A stretch of 7,378 nucleotides of DNA, taken from contig DATKYV010000265.1 in assembly GCA_035528275.1 (NCBI GenBank), positions 1 to 7,378 of the forward strand. The letters run 5' to 3'. Position 1 is the stretch's first letter, and each line of letters begins with the position of its first letter. The position numbers were made by a program, and so were the translations under genes. The stretch is from DATKYV01 sp035528275 (lineage in GTDB: Bacteria > Acidobacteriota > Terriglobia > UBA7540). Below the pieces are notes generated by a model. The model saw nothing but the letters and a program-made list of their open reading frames with translations, had not been told where the DNA came from and ran no database searches. Below are positions 1 to 5,236 of the stretch, one piece after another.

Positions 1-1
1 C

Positions 2-1402
2 TTCACTGGACTCACTTACTCATCCGACTTCCCCGCGGCTCCTGCATTCGCAGGTGCTGGCGACGCGTTTGTCTCGAAGATCGACACCAATATCGGAGCC
101 ATCCTGTATTCAATCTATTTGGGTGGCAGCGGATTGGATCAGGGAAACGGGATCACGCTCGACAGCACTGGAAATGCCTATGTGGTCGGTCTCACTAAAT
201 CGCTGAATTTTCCCGTAACCAACGGGACCCAGTGCGACAATGGCGTGGGCACGACGTGTGCGGGCGACGTCTACGTAACGAAGTTTGATCCTGTGGGGAC
301 CGTCCTTCTGTCCACCTACTTTGGGGGCAGTGGTGCGGACTTCGGCGCCGGGATCGCACTCGACCCGACGGGGAATATCTATCTCACGGGCTTCACGAAT
401 TCCCCCGACTTTCCGGTATTCGGCGAAGTCTTCCAGCCCACCTACGGCGGTGGCAATACTGACGCTTTCGTGGCCAAACTCGACCCGACGCTCGCCGCGC
501 CCGTGGACCAGATCTATTCTTCGTATTTAGGCGGCAGCAACGCTGAAAACGGCGCCGGCATCGCCGTGGACATCTTCGGCAATGCCTTCGTTACGGGCCA
601 GACTTGCTCTGTCGATTTCCCCAAAGCGCGGGCCTTACAGCCCGCACAGGCGGGAAACTGCGACGCTTTCGTGACTAAGGTTCTGGTGGGTCCTGACATT
701 TCCCTTTCGCACTCGACACTGGTGTTCGCGGCGCAATCGGTGGGGTCGGTCAGCCCGCCGCAAACGATCACCGTATCGAGCAACGGCGACGCCCCGCTGT
801 TGATCTCCAACATCACCACCACCGGGGATTTCTCTCAGACCAACACCTGCGTGGGCGTCACGCTGGCGGTTGGAAATACCTGCACGATCGACGTGATCTT
901 CAGCCCAACCGCCGCGGGAGCCCGGACAGGGACGCTGACCATCACCGACAACACTCCGACCAGCCCGCATGTCGTCAACCTGAGCGGGTCGACGAGCGTG
1001 CCGGTGGTCAGCCTCTCCTCCACCAGCCTCTCCTTTGGGAGCGTGCCGATCGGGACCACGAGCCAGGCGCAGACGGTCACCGTGACAAACACCGGGACGG
1101 CGACTCTGAATGTGGCGAGTGTCGCCATTTCCAGCGAGTTCAGTGAAACCAATACTTGCGGCGCCATCGTCGCCACGGGGGCGAGCTGCACGATCAGCAT
1201 CACCTTCACGCCGGCGGCCGGCGGGACGCGGAGCGGCACGCTGACCATCACTGACGACGCGGGCGGGAGTCCGCACGTAGTGTCCCTCAGCGGTGATGGA
1301 TCGGGATTCACGCTCTCCGCCACGCCTGCCTCGACCGTGATCACGGCGGGACAGTCGGCTACCTATACGCTAAGTGTAATTCCCACCCAGCGGATTCAGT
1401 AG
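2..1402 (+). CDS. SBBP-repeat / choice-of-anchor-D surface protein, 5' end outside window, frameshifted
   Basis: The frame is open from the first base, so the gene begins upstream; 466 residues are visible. Residues 1-228 carry SBBP beta-propeller repeats: YLGGS/YFGGS motifs start at 116, 317 and 524 (spacing 67-69 residues), each followed by an A/T-LD-x-x-GN-x-Y/F-V-x-G strand and DFPV, with DAFV(S/A/T)K before each repeat. Residues about 232-329 and 336-431 are two Ig-like choice-of-anchor-D (ASPM/SPD-2/HYDIN type) domains, each with TNTC...TCTI/SCTI and RTGTLTITD/RSGTLTITD motifs; the cysteines may pair. A third Ig-like domain begins near residue 436 (FTLSATPAS). The family is secreted or cell-surface in acidobacteria, with unknown ligand. 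The frame ends early at TAG 1400-1402, and the expected continuation is found in another frame (see 1383-1829). The family call is confident; its role in adhesion or envelope structure is inference. Confidence 0.85.
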   Translation, partial: FTGLTYSSDFPAAPAFAGAGDAFVSKIDTNIGAILYSIYLGGSGLDQGNGITLDSTGNAYVVGLTKSLNFPVTNGTQCDNGVGTTCAGDVYVTKFDPVGTVLLSTYFGGSGADFGAGIALDPTGNIYLTGFTNSPDFPVFGEVFQPTYGGGNTDAFVAKLDPTLAAPVDQIYSSYLGGSNAENGAGIAVDIFGNAFVTGQTCSVDFPKARALQPAQAGNCDAFVTKVLVGPDISLSHSTLVFAAQSVGSVSPPQTITVSSNGDAPLLISNITTTGDFSQTNTCVGVTLAVGNTCTIDVIFSPTAAGARTGTLTITDNTPTSPHVVNLSGSTSVPVVSLSSTSLSFGSVPIGTTSQAQTVTVTNTGTATLNVASVAISSEFSETNTCGAIVATGASCTISITFTPAAGGTRSGTLTITDDAGGSPHVVSLSGDGSGFTLSATPASTVITAGQSATYTLSVIPTQRIQ

Positions 1403-1829
1403 CGCAGTCGCGCTGAGCTGTGCGGGTGCGCCCCAGGGGGCAACCTGCACCATCTCGCCGGCTAGCGTGACGCCGGGTGGGCAGAATCCGGCCACGGCCA
1501 CTGTGAGGCTGGCGAGCCAGAAACGCACGATGTTGCCCCCATTAACCATCCCACATGATTTCCCGCCCTCGAACGCGTGGCGGTGGGGTCCGTGGCTCCT
1601 GGCCTTGGCGATGCTCGCTTTCCTGGCAGCGGCCCCCGGCCGGCGGCTGAGGGCCGGGCTGGTGCTCGCAACGACCATGCTGGCGTTGCTGGTGTGGACG
1701 TCGTGTGGTGGGGGCGGGAGCACGGTAGGCGTGCCGCGCGGAACGCCGGCGGGCGATTACACGCTCACCTTCACCGGGACAGCGGGTAGTGGGACTCAAC
1801 AGACGACGGTGCATTTGACGGTCGAGTAG
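1383..1829 (+). pseudogene. Out-of-frame C-terminal tail of the preceding surface protein
   Basis: This frame continues the third Ig-like domain of the upstream gene without loss: ...TYTLSVIP joins to PSGFSSAVALSC, then CTISPASVTPGG. It then reads two hydrophobic helices, about 1593-1634 (WLLALAMLAFLAAA) and 1656-1700 (LVLATTMLALLVW), separated by a basic PGRRLR loop, then C-GGGG and a last beta segment GTPAGDYTLTFTG...TVHLTVE ending at TAG 1827-1829. This C-terminal layout is familiar in acidobacterial surface proteins and probably anchors the chain in a membrane. Reading it needs a +1 shift (one extra C in CCC 1382-1384, or the equivalent). A GTG at 1467 could start a separate 120-residue ORF, but I see no convincing ribosome site and it would begin mid-domain, so it is better treated as the tail of a frameshifted gene or of a sequencing error. 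Confidence 0.75.
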
Positions 1830-1899
1830 GGAGCTTTCACGAAAGTTGTGGCGCGTCCATCACGCCTTGACGCTTTCCGGCGGCTGAGGACGAGAAATG

Positions 1900-1910
1900 C
1901 GCACGGTGCG
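1900..1910. promoter_or_regulatory. 11-bp palindrome just upstream of the beta-barrel gene's ribosome site
   Basis: CGCAC-G-GTGCG is a perfect inverted repeat centred at 1905, four bases before the AGGAGG at 1915-1920. It could be a small operator or a 5'-leader structure, but in GC-rich DNA a palindrome of this size also arises by chance. A good -35-like TTGACG lies at 1867-1872, without a convincing -10 at the usual distance, so the promoter is not resolved. Confidence 0.2.
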
Positions 1911-1914
1911 AAGT

Positions 1915-1920
1915 AGGAGG
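1915..1920 (+). promoter_or_regulatory. Strong Shine-Dalgarno AGGAGG for the beta-barrel gene
   Basis: AGGAGG, eight bases before ATG 1929, is a full anti-16S match and fixes the start of the following gene. Confidence 0.8.
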
Positions 1921-1928
1921 CTGATTCC

Positions 1929-2474
1929 ATGAGAAAGTTCTTGTGGCTGATCCCGTTGGTTCTGTTCCACTCTGCTCCCGCGACGGCGCAGGGTGCGGCG
2001 CCGGGCAAAGCGCCGCAGATCGAGGTCTTCGGGGGCTACTCTTACGCGCTGGCCGACTTCAGTAATGATCGCGTCAACTTGAGTGGCTGGAATTTCTCGC
2101 TGACGGAGAACGTGAACAGCTGGTTCGGAGGCACGGCCGATTTCAGCGGGCATTACGCCCAGCCGTCCAACACCAACGTCAACGCGCACATGTTCCTGTT
2201 TGGACCGACGTTTGCCCTTCGCAGAAGCAAGTCCGTCACTCCTTTCAGCCACGTCCTCCTCGGCGGCATCCACGCCAGCAGGGGCTACGTAGGAGTCTCC
2301 GAGCCCGTCACCAGGTTTGCCGCGGCCTTCGGCGGAGGCGTCGACCTCAAGATTCACGAGAAGGTCGCCATCCGCGTCTTCCAGGCGGACTACTTTTTGA
2401 CGCCGTTCTTTGGCTTGCGGCAAGATAACCTGCGGCTCTCGGCCGGAATTGTCTTCCAATTTGGAAAGAAATAG
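1929..2474 (+). CDS. Outer-membrane beta-barrel protein, 181 aa
   Basis: Residues 1-21 are a Sec signal peptide (MRK, then a hydrophobic core LWLIPLVLF, with a cleavage site around ATA-QG). The mature part of about 160 residues alternates polar and hydrophobic residues with many aromatic girdle positions: VEVFGGYSYAL, LSGWNFSLTENV, WFGGTADFSGHY, HMFLFGPTFALR, TPFSHVLLGGI, FAAAFGGGVDLKI, VAIRVFQADYFLT, and the closing strand LRLSAGIVFQFGKK. This fits a small barrel of about eight strands of the OmpA/OmpW-like size class, abundant in acidobacteria. The terminal F-x-F is the expected C-terminal strand signature, here followed by GKK. The start is set by AGGAGG eight bases upstream. It follows the surface-protein gene after a 99-bp gap with no clear terminator, so co-transcription is possible. 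Substrate or pore function cannot be told. Confidence 0.88.
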   Translation: MRKFLWLIPLVLFHSAPATAQGAAPGKAPQIEVFGGYSYALADFSNDRVNLSGWNFSLTENVNSWFGGTADFSGHYAQPSNTNVNAHMFLFGPTFALRRSKSVTPFSHVLLGGIHASRGYVGVSEPVTRFAAAFGGGVDLKIHEKVAIRVFQADYFLTPFFGLRQDNLRLSAGIVFQFGKK

Positions 2475-2557
2475 GCGCCCTCGCGCCCACCCCTTCGGAA
2501 ATCACTCTGGTGAAAATCCCGGGTGTGAGGTCATCCGCCATGCCGGGCACGCGGAAC

Positions 2558-2587
2558 CTGACGCCCGCTTCTCCTTGATGTTACAAT
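2558..2587 (+). promoter_or_regulatory. Predicted extended -10 promoter for the lipoprotein gene
   Basis: A -10 TACAAT (2582-2587) is preceded by the extended TGn (2579-2581), with a -35-like CTGACG (2558-2563, 4/6 to TTGACA) at an 18-bp spacing. Transcription would start near A2593, only about five bases before the TTG start codon at 2598, so the mRNA would be almost leaderless. The -10 is good; the -35 is moderate. Confidence 0.5.
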
Positions 2588-2597
2588 CATCCACGTC

Positions 2598-3152
2598 TTG
2601 AAACGCGGATCGTTGTTTTCGGTTTGCGGATTGGCCTTATTCATCTTCGGGTGCCCCAAACGACAGCCGACACGGGTGGTTTATGTCCCCGCCCAACCGC
2701 CCGCCGCAGCCCCCTCCCCCTCCGCGACGCCCGACGTCCTGGTCATCAAAGAACCCGCCCCGCCTGAACCCGAAGAGGCAGTGCCATCCGAGCTGGAGCC
2801 GAGCCCGGTTCGCCGCCGGCGGAGGGCCGCTCCCCCGCCACTTGCCGAACCTGCGGAAGTCGAGCCGGAAGAACCCCTGCCGGCCGAGGTCCCGACCCTC
2901 GAGCCCCGAGAGAGCCCGGCACAACAGGCGGCGCTGCGTCGTCAGATTCAGGGATTGCAGGAAAGCCTTCGGCAGCGGATCGGCCGGCTCGAGAACGTGA
3001 GAATGGGAACCAGCGCCCGCAGGACACGCGATGACGCGCGCACTTTCCTGATGCACTCGCAGGAGGCGCTTGAAAAGGGCGACCTGCAGCGCGCGCTCAA
3101 CCTCGCGCAGAAGGCCGCGCTTCTGGTGGTGGATCTCGAGCAACAGCGCTGA
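2598..3152 (+). CDS. Proline-rich predicted lipoprotein with helical C-terminal region, 184 aa
   Basis: The chain starts at TTG. Residues 1-18 are a lipoprotein signal (KR, then LFSVCGLALFIFG) with a lipobox I-F-G-C, so Cys19 should be lipidated and the protein held in the inner or outer membrane facing the periplasm. Residues about 30-100 are a Pro/Glu/Arg-rich, low-complexity linker (PPAAAPSP, PAPPEPEE, an RRRRRAAPPP patch). Residues about 108-184 are strongly helical: a heptad-like segment (RRQIQGLQESLRQRIGRLENV), then a helix-turn-helix resembling one TPR-like repeat (SQEALEKGDLQRALNLAQKA). The TTG is preferred because it alone gives the basic n-region; no Shine-Dalgarno precedes it, which agrees with the promoter lying a few bases upstream. 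I do not recognise a named family. A periplasmic spacer or scaffold is inference from the layout. Confidence 0.75.
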   Translation: MKRGSLFSVCGLALFIFGCPKRQPTRVVYVPAQPPAAAPSPSATPDVLVIKEPAPPEPEEAVPSELEPSPVRRRRRAAPPPLAEPAEVEPEEPLPAEVPTLEPRESPAQQAALRRQIQGLQESLRQRIGRLENVRMGTSARRTRDDARTFLMHSQEALEKGDLQRALNLAQKAALLVVDLEQQR

Positions 3153-3168
3153 GCGGGGATATCAGCGC
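3146..3168. terminator. Hairpin between convergent genes, possible two-way terminator
   Basis: GCGCTGA (3146-3152) pairs perfectly with TCAGCGC (3162-3168) over a 9-base loop. The 5' arm contains the TGA stop of the lipoprotein gene, and the hairpin fills the gap before the stop of the opposing Mth938-like gene (3172). Neither side has a T-tract, so it is not a classical intrinsic terminator, although a shared T-less hairpin is plausible for two converging genes. Confidence 0.35.
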
Positions 3169-3171
3169 CGT

Positions 3172-3522
3172 TCAGCAAGTGACGTGCAGGACCGCGTTGG
3201 TTCCCTCCTCGGCGCCTTCCAAGATTTCGATGGCGCGCGCCGTGGGAAGGATGAGCAATTCGATCTTGCGCCGCTCCGCCTCCAATTTCACTTCCTCCAT
3301 TACCGGCAGAGCCCCGTGAGCGCCCGTGCCGATCACCAGGCGCCGGCACTTCCAGGGGATTGTTTCCTCCGCCGAGAGCGGCGTGTGGCCGAACGCGTCG
3401 CGGAACCGCTTGGACGGCTTCTTCTTTCGCTTGCGGACCTCCCCGCGGTCAATCAGAACGTCGTGCTCGTAGAGCACGCCTTCGATTTCCAGGGAACCAA
3501 ACTTGAAGTTGTTGAAGCGCAT
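3172..3522 (-). CDS. Mth938-like domain (DUF498) protein, 116 aa
   Basis: The single domain fills the chain, as is usual for this family. The N-terminal part, KFGSLEIEGVLYEHDVLIDRGEVRKRKKKPSK, matches the family's F-G-x-I-x-I-x-G-x-x-Y-x-H-D-V-I-I opening. The core LVIGTGAHGALPV (about residues 63-75) is the conserved G-T-G-x-x-G loop, followed by a helix and ELLILPTARAIEIL, and the chain ends in the typical LHVTC. Homologues include archaeal MTH938, human AAMDC and the mitochondrial complex I assembly factor NDUFAF3; the bacterial role is unknown and no catalytic residues are established. A GGAGG at 3529-3533, six bases from the ATG, supports the start. It runs against the lipoprotein gene and away from the small gene at 3649. 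Confidence 0.88.
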   Translation of the reverse strand: MRFNNFKFGSLEIEGVLYEHDVLIDRGEVRKRKKKPSKRFRDAFGHTPLSAEETIPWKCRRLVIGTGAHGALPVMEEVKLEAERRKIELLILPTARAIEILEGAEEGTNAVLHVTC

Positions 3523-3539
3523 GGGGCGCCTCCGCTGGC

Positions 3540-3545
3540 ATTATA
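3540..3545 (-). promoter_or_regulatory. Consensus -10 (TATAAT) upstream of the Mth938-like gene
   Basis: On the - strand TATAAT lies 17 bases before the ATG at 3522. A start point about seven bases downstream would put the 5' end at the GGAGG ribosome site, giving a very short leader. No good -35 is seen, so this is a -10 call only. Confidence 0.35.
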
Positions 3546-3611
3546 CGCTCTGTTCCCACGGGTCGCCGCTGCATGGATTTCGGGGCAACGAGCTGTCGGG
3601 CAGACAACCTC

Positions 3612-3629
3612 GCGAGCCTCAACGCTCGC
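3612..3629. other. Small inverted repeat in the divergent intergenic region
   Basis: GCGAGC (3612-3617) and GCTCGC (3624-3629) form a perfect six-base stem with a six-base loop, 19 bases before the start of the small + strand gene. It may be a leader hairpin or a protein site in the region between two divergent genes (3523-3648). The rest of that region shows nothing beyond the -10 and ribosome sites noted separately. Confidence 0.25.
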
Positions 3630-3637
3630 CTTCACCC

Positions 3638-3641
3638 GGAG
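3638..3641 (+). promoter_or_regulatory. Shine-Dalgarno GGAG for the 86-aa gene
   Basis: GGAG, followed by a second AGGA, lies seven bases before ATG 3649. It selects this ATG as the true start within a much longer chance open frame. Confidence 0.55.
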
Positions 3642-3648
3642 AGGAATC

Positions 3649-3909
3649 ATGCCGCTCTATTTTGCCGCCCACACCACGGCCTGCCTTACCAAGCAGGCGT
3701 TGCGGGAATTGATGCGGGAGCTCCTGGCGGCGGGCGAAGTCAGGGTCCGCCGCGCCGTCGCCAGCCAGCATGGCGGCCGAATGCTGACGGAAGCCGAAGC
3801 CCCCGACCAGCCCACCCTGGAGAAGTTTTACGAAGCTCACCACGTCAATTGCCAATGGGTCATGCGAATCGACCTCGACGCGCACGAGGGCGCCGTCACG
3901 GAGTATTGA
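3649..3909 (+). CDS. Small conserved-looking protein, 86 aa, possible DUF4242-like alpha/beta fold
   Basis: The frame is open much further upstream, but that part is antisense to the Mth938-like gene, and GGAG at 3638 plus a change to protein-like composition mark ATG 3649 as the start. The pattern is beta (PLYFAAHTTACLT), amphipathic helix (KQALRELMRELLAA), beta (EVRVRRAVASQHGGRMLTEAEAP), helix (DQPTLEKFYEAHHV), beta (NCQWVMRIDLDA). This beta-alpha-beta-beta-alpha-beta order and the length agree with small ferredoxin-like-fold proteins such as DUF4242, one of which (Streptomyces SCO4226) binds nickel. The H8, C12, H46, H69/H70 and C73 side chains could bind a metal, but that is inference. 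The gene stands alone between a divergent and a convergent neighbour. I am fairly sure it is coding and unsure of the family. Confidence 0.65.
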   Translation: MPLYFAAHTTACLTKQALRELMRELLAAGEVRVRRAVASQHGGRMLTEAEAPDQPTLEKFYEAHHVNCQWVMRIDLDAHEGAVTEY

Positions 3910-3981
3910 GCCGATCTTTTCGCAGCGGCCGCGCCGGAGGACGAGCATTTTGATGCGCTGACTCGGGTCACGGAAGGGTTG

Positions 3982-4027
3982 TTCTGCCTTCTGCCTTCTG
4001 CCTTCTGCCTTCTGCCTTCTGCCTTCT
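3982..4027. repeat. Perfect 7-bp tandem array, (TTCTGCC)6 plus TTCT
   Basis: Six identical copies of TTCTGCC run from 3982 to 4023 with a partial TTCT to 4027; on the - strand the unit is GGCAGAA. The array lies in the convergent gap between the 86-aa gene (stop 3909) and the transglutaminase-like gene (stop 4034-4036), six bases past the latter's stop. Because the period is not a multiple of three, it reads as a repeating EGRRQKA peptide in an open antisense frame, which I do not consider a gene. The 72 bases from 3910 to 3981 hold nothing recognisable. Confidence 0.95.
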
Positions 4028-4033
4028 CGTTCT

Positions 4034-4708
4034 TCACATCCACCGGTGCTTGTTGGAATAAAACGTCGCAGGGCGTTTGGGATGCTTCTTCCGGAAAGCC
4101 AGGAATTGCCTGAGCACCGCACGGTATCTTCGGTCCGAGGTTTTGATCTTCTTGTGAGGCATTTTGATCAGCGCCTGCTCGACCTCCCAGACGTTGCGGG
4201 GCGACAGACGCCAGTCACACCCACGCAGGGTGCGCAGGTCCAGAACGCCATAGCCGACGACACGTCCCGAGCCATCCACGTAAGGGTCCGCGTAGCTCAT
4301 CACCAACTGGCGGATGGTCCGAAACACGGGTTTGCGGCCGTGCAGGCCGGCATCGCGTGAGCGCGCCACGGTGCCGTATCTCCCCCGGTGCTTGAAGAGG
4401 AAGAGAACATGATCGAGATTGTCCCTGGATTCAATGTCGAGGAACAAGGGCGGATAGCCGTGCTGCTCGAGAATCGTCGCTGCCGTCAAGGCCGCCTCCA
4501 GGCAGTGCGCCTCGCCGTGTCGCATGACCCCACGGAAAGTCCGTAACGTCTCTCCATTTTTCTCCCAGTTGTAGGGCAGGGCGCGGAGGAACCGGTGAAC
4601 CTCGCGGGGTGTCCGGTATTTGCGGATAAGGGCCCACTCCTTCGGCAGGAAAGCTTTTCGGCCGGGCGGGGAAGATAACGGCTCGCGAACTTTGCTCTTC
4701 TTCGGCAT
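4034..4708 (-). CDS. Transglutaminase-like (papain-fold) domain protein, 224 aa
   Basis: The central part resembles transglutaminase-like cysteine-protease folds. There is a helix with the candidate nucleophile Cys69 (GEAHCLEAALTAATIL) after a tryptophan/arginine-rich lead (YNWEKNGETLRTFRGVMRHG), then the strand PPLFLDIES, then DNLDHVLFLFK with candidate His100. A candidate acid is Asp119 in ARSRDAGLHG. The rest (KPVFRTIRQLVMSY, VLDLRTL) is helix and strand, and the C-terminus is basic (KKHPKRPATF...). No signal peptide or membrane helix is seen, so it should be cytoplasmic. Whether it acts as protease, transglutaminase or amidase is unknown. ATG 4708 starts a basic MPKKSK, without a clear Shine-Dalgarno. 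It lies 35 bp below the four-helix-bundle gene on the same strand, so they may share a transcript. Confidence 0.75.
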   Translation of the reverse strand: MPKKSKVREPLSSPPGRKAFLPKEWALIRKYRTPREVHRFLRALPYNWEKNGETLRTFRGVMRHGEAHCLEAALTAATILEQHGYPPLFLDIESRDNLDHVLFLFKHRGRYGTVARSRDAGLHGRKPVFRTIRQLVMSYADPYVDGSGRVVGYGVLDLRTLRGCDWRLSPRNVWEVEQALIKMPHKKIKTSDRRYRAVLRQFLAFRKKHPKRPATFYSNKHRWM

Positions 4709-4740
4709 TGTGCTTTATGCTCTCGCAAACACCGGTTGAG

Positions 4741-4768
4741 GATTTAGGATTTAGGATTCAGAGATGAG
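4741..4768. repeat. 7-bp tandem array (GATTTAG type) overlapping a gene end
   Basis: Two exact GATTTAG copies (4741-4754), one GATTCAG (4755-4761) and a degenerate AGATGAG. On the - strand the units encode the last residues (LNPKS) of the four-helix-bundle protein and supply its TAA stop (4746-4744). The unit differs from the TTCTGCC array 700 bp away, but the period is the same. Confidence 0.8.
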
Positions 4769-5115
4769 GCCCCTAGAACTCGCCGAAGGCCCACGAGCAT
4801 TCGGCCGACCTCTTTTGCTTTTTCGAAAACTTCTCCACTCTCCGGCGAGAGGTATCCCAGACGCCTGGCAATTTCGAGCTGGGTTTCCACTTCGGCCAGG
4901 GACCCGCTGGCAATGGCCAGATGTCTCAAATACGCTTGGGTCTGTTTCAGAGCGTGACCCTCAGCGATATTTGAGGGAACCGACACAGCAGCTCGCCGCA
5001 TCTGGCTGGTCAGGCCATAAAGCTCGCTCTTTGGGAACGACCCTGTGAGGCGATAGACTGAAACGACCAGGTCAACGCCCTTTTGCCAGACTTTTAGATC
5101 CTCATGTCCCCGCAT
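4744..5115 (-). CDS. Four-helix-bundle protein, S23 / 23S rRNA intervening-sequence type, 123 aa
   Basis: The sequence matches the S23 family (TIGR02436/PF05635): HEDLKVWQKGVDLVVSVYRLTGSFP, then LYGLTSQMRRAAVSVPSNIAEGHAL, then YLRHLAIASGSLAEVETQLEIARRLGYL, and a last helix VFEKAKEVGRMLVGLRRVL. These form the four long helices of a bundle that assembles as a pentamer in solved members. It is named after proteins encoded inside 23S rRNA intervening sequences and resembles the Avd accessory protein of diversity-generating retroelements; no rRNA, reverse transcriptase or variable repeat is here, so the role is unknown. I start at ATG 5115 because AAGGGG lies seven bases upstream and family members begin with a short tail before DLxVW; an ATG at 5133 adds six residues but lacks a ribosome site. 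The gene's 3' end, including its stop, is made by a heptamer repeat. Confidence 0.9.
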   Translation of the reverse strand: MRGHEDLKVWQKGVDLVVSVYRLTGSFPKSELYGLTSQMRRAAVSVPSNIAEGHALKQTQAYLRHLAIASGSLAEVETQLEIARRLGYLSPESGEVFEKAKEVGRMLVGLRRVLGASSLNPKS

Positions 5116-5159
5116 CGCCAATCCCCTTCGCATTCAATACGCTGAATTTCAGTCCCTCG

Positions 5160-5236
5160 TTCCTGGTTCCTGGTTCCTGGCTCCCGGTTTCTGGCTCCTT
5201 GCTCCTGGCTCCTAGCTCCTGGATCCTAGGCCCTGC
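5160..5236. repeat. Degenerate 7-bp tandem array, 11 units, containing the asnB stop
   Basis: The array begins with three exact TTCCTGG units (5160-5180), followed by eight variants in strict 7-bp register, mostly CTCCTGG or CTCCTAG, ending with ATCCTAG (5223-5229) and GCCCTGC (5230-5236). A weaker unit TCCCTCG may precede it at 5153. It fills the gap between asnB and the four-helix-bundle gene. The asnB stop TAG (5228-5226 on the - strand) is part of the ATCCTAG unit. A short palindrome CTGAA-T-TTCAG sits beside it at 5142-5152. Confidence 0.85.

Noticed and set aside
635..1344. Two long - strand ORFs opposite the surface protein
   Set aside because: They are antisense shadows of the GC-rich Ig-like domains, without family motifs or ribosome sites.
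1830..1850. CTTTC-AC-GAAAG hairpin as terminator of the surface-protein gene
   Set aside because: The loop is only two bases, the stem is weak, and no T-tract follows.
3070..3648. Long + strand open frame leading into the 86-aa gene
   Set aside because: It overlaps the lipoprotein gene end and runs antisense through the whole Mth938-like gene. Its composition is not protein-like, and the ribosome site at 3638 marks the real start.
3619..4122. - strand 167-residue ORF with EGRRQKA repeats
   Set aside because: The peptide repeat is only a translation of the (GGCAGAA) heptamer array, and the rest is antisense to the 86-aa gene and overlaps the transglutaminase-like gene.
4744..5115. Diversity-generating retroelement, suggested by the Avd-like four-helix bundle
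   Set aside because: No reverse transcriptase, template repeat or variable repeat is visible; plain S23-type proteins have the same fold.
3982..5236. CRISPR array
   Set aside because: The repeats are 7 bp, directly adjacent and without spacers, and no cas genes are present.
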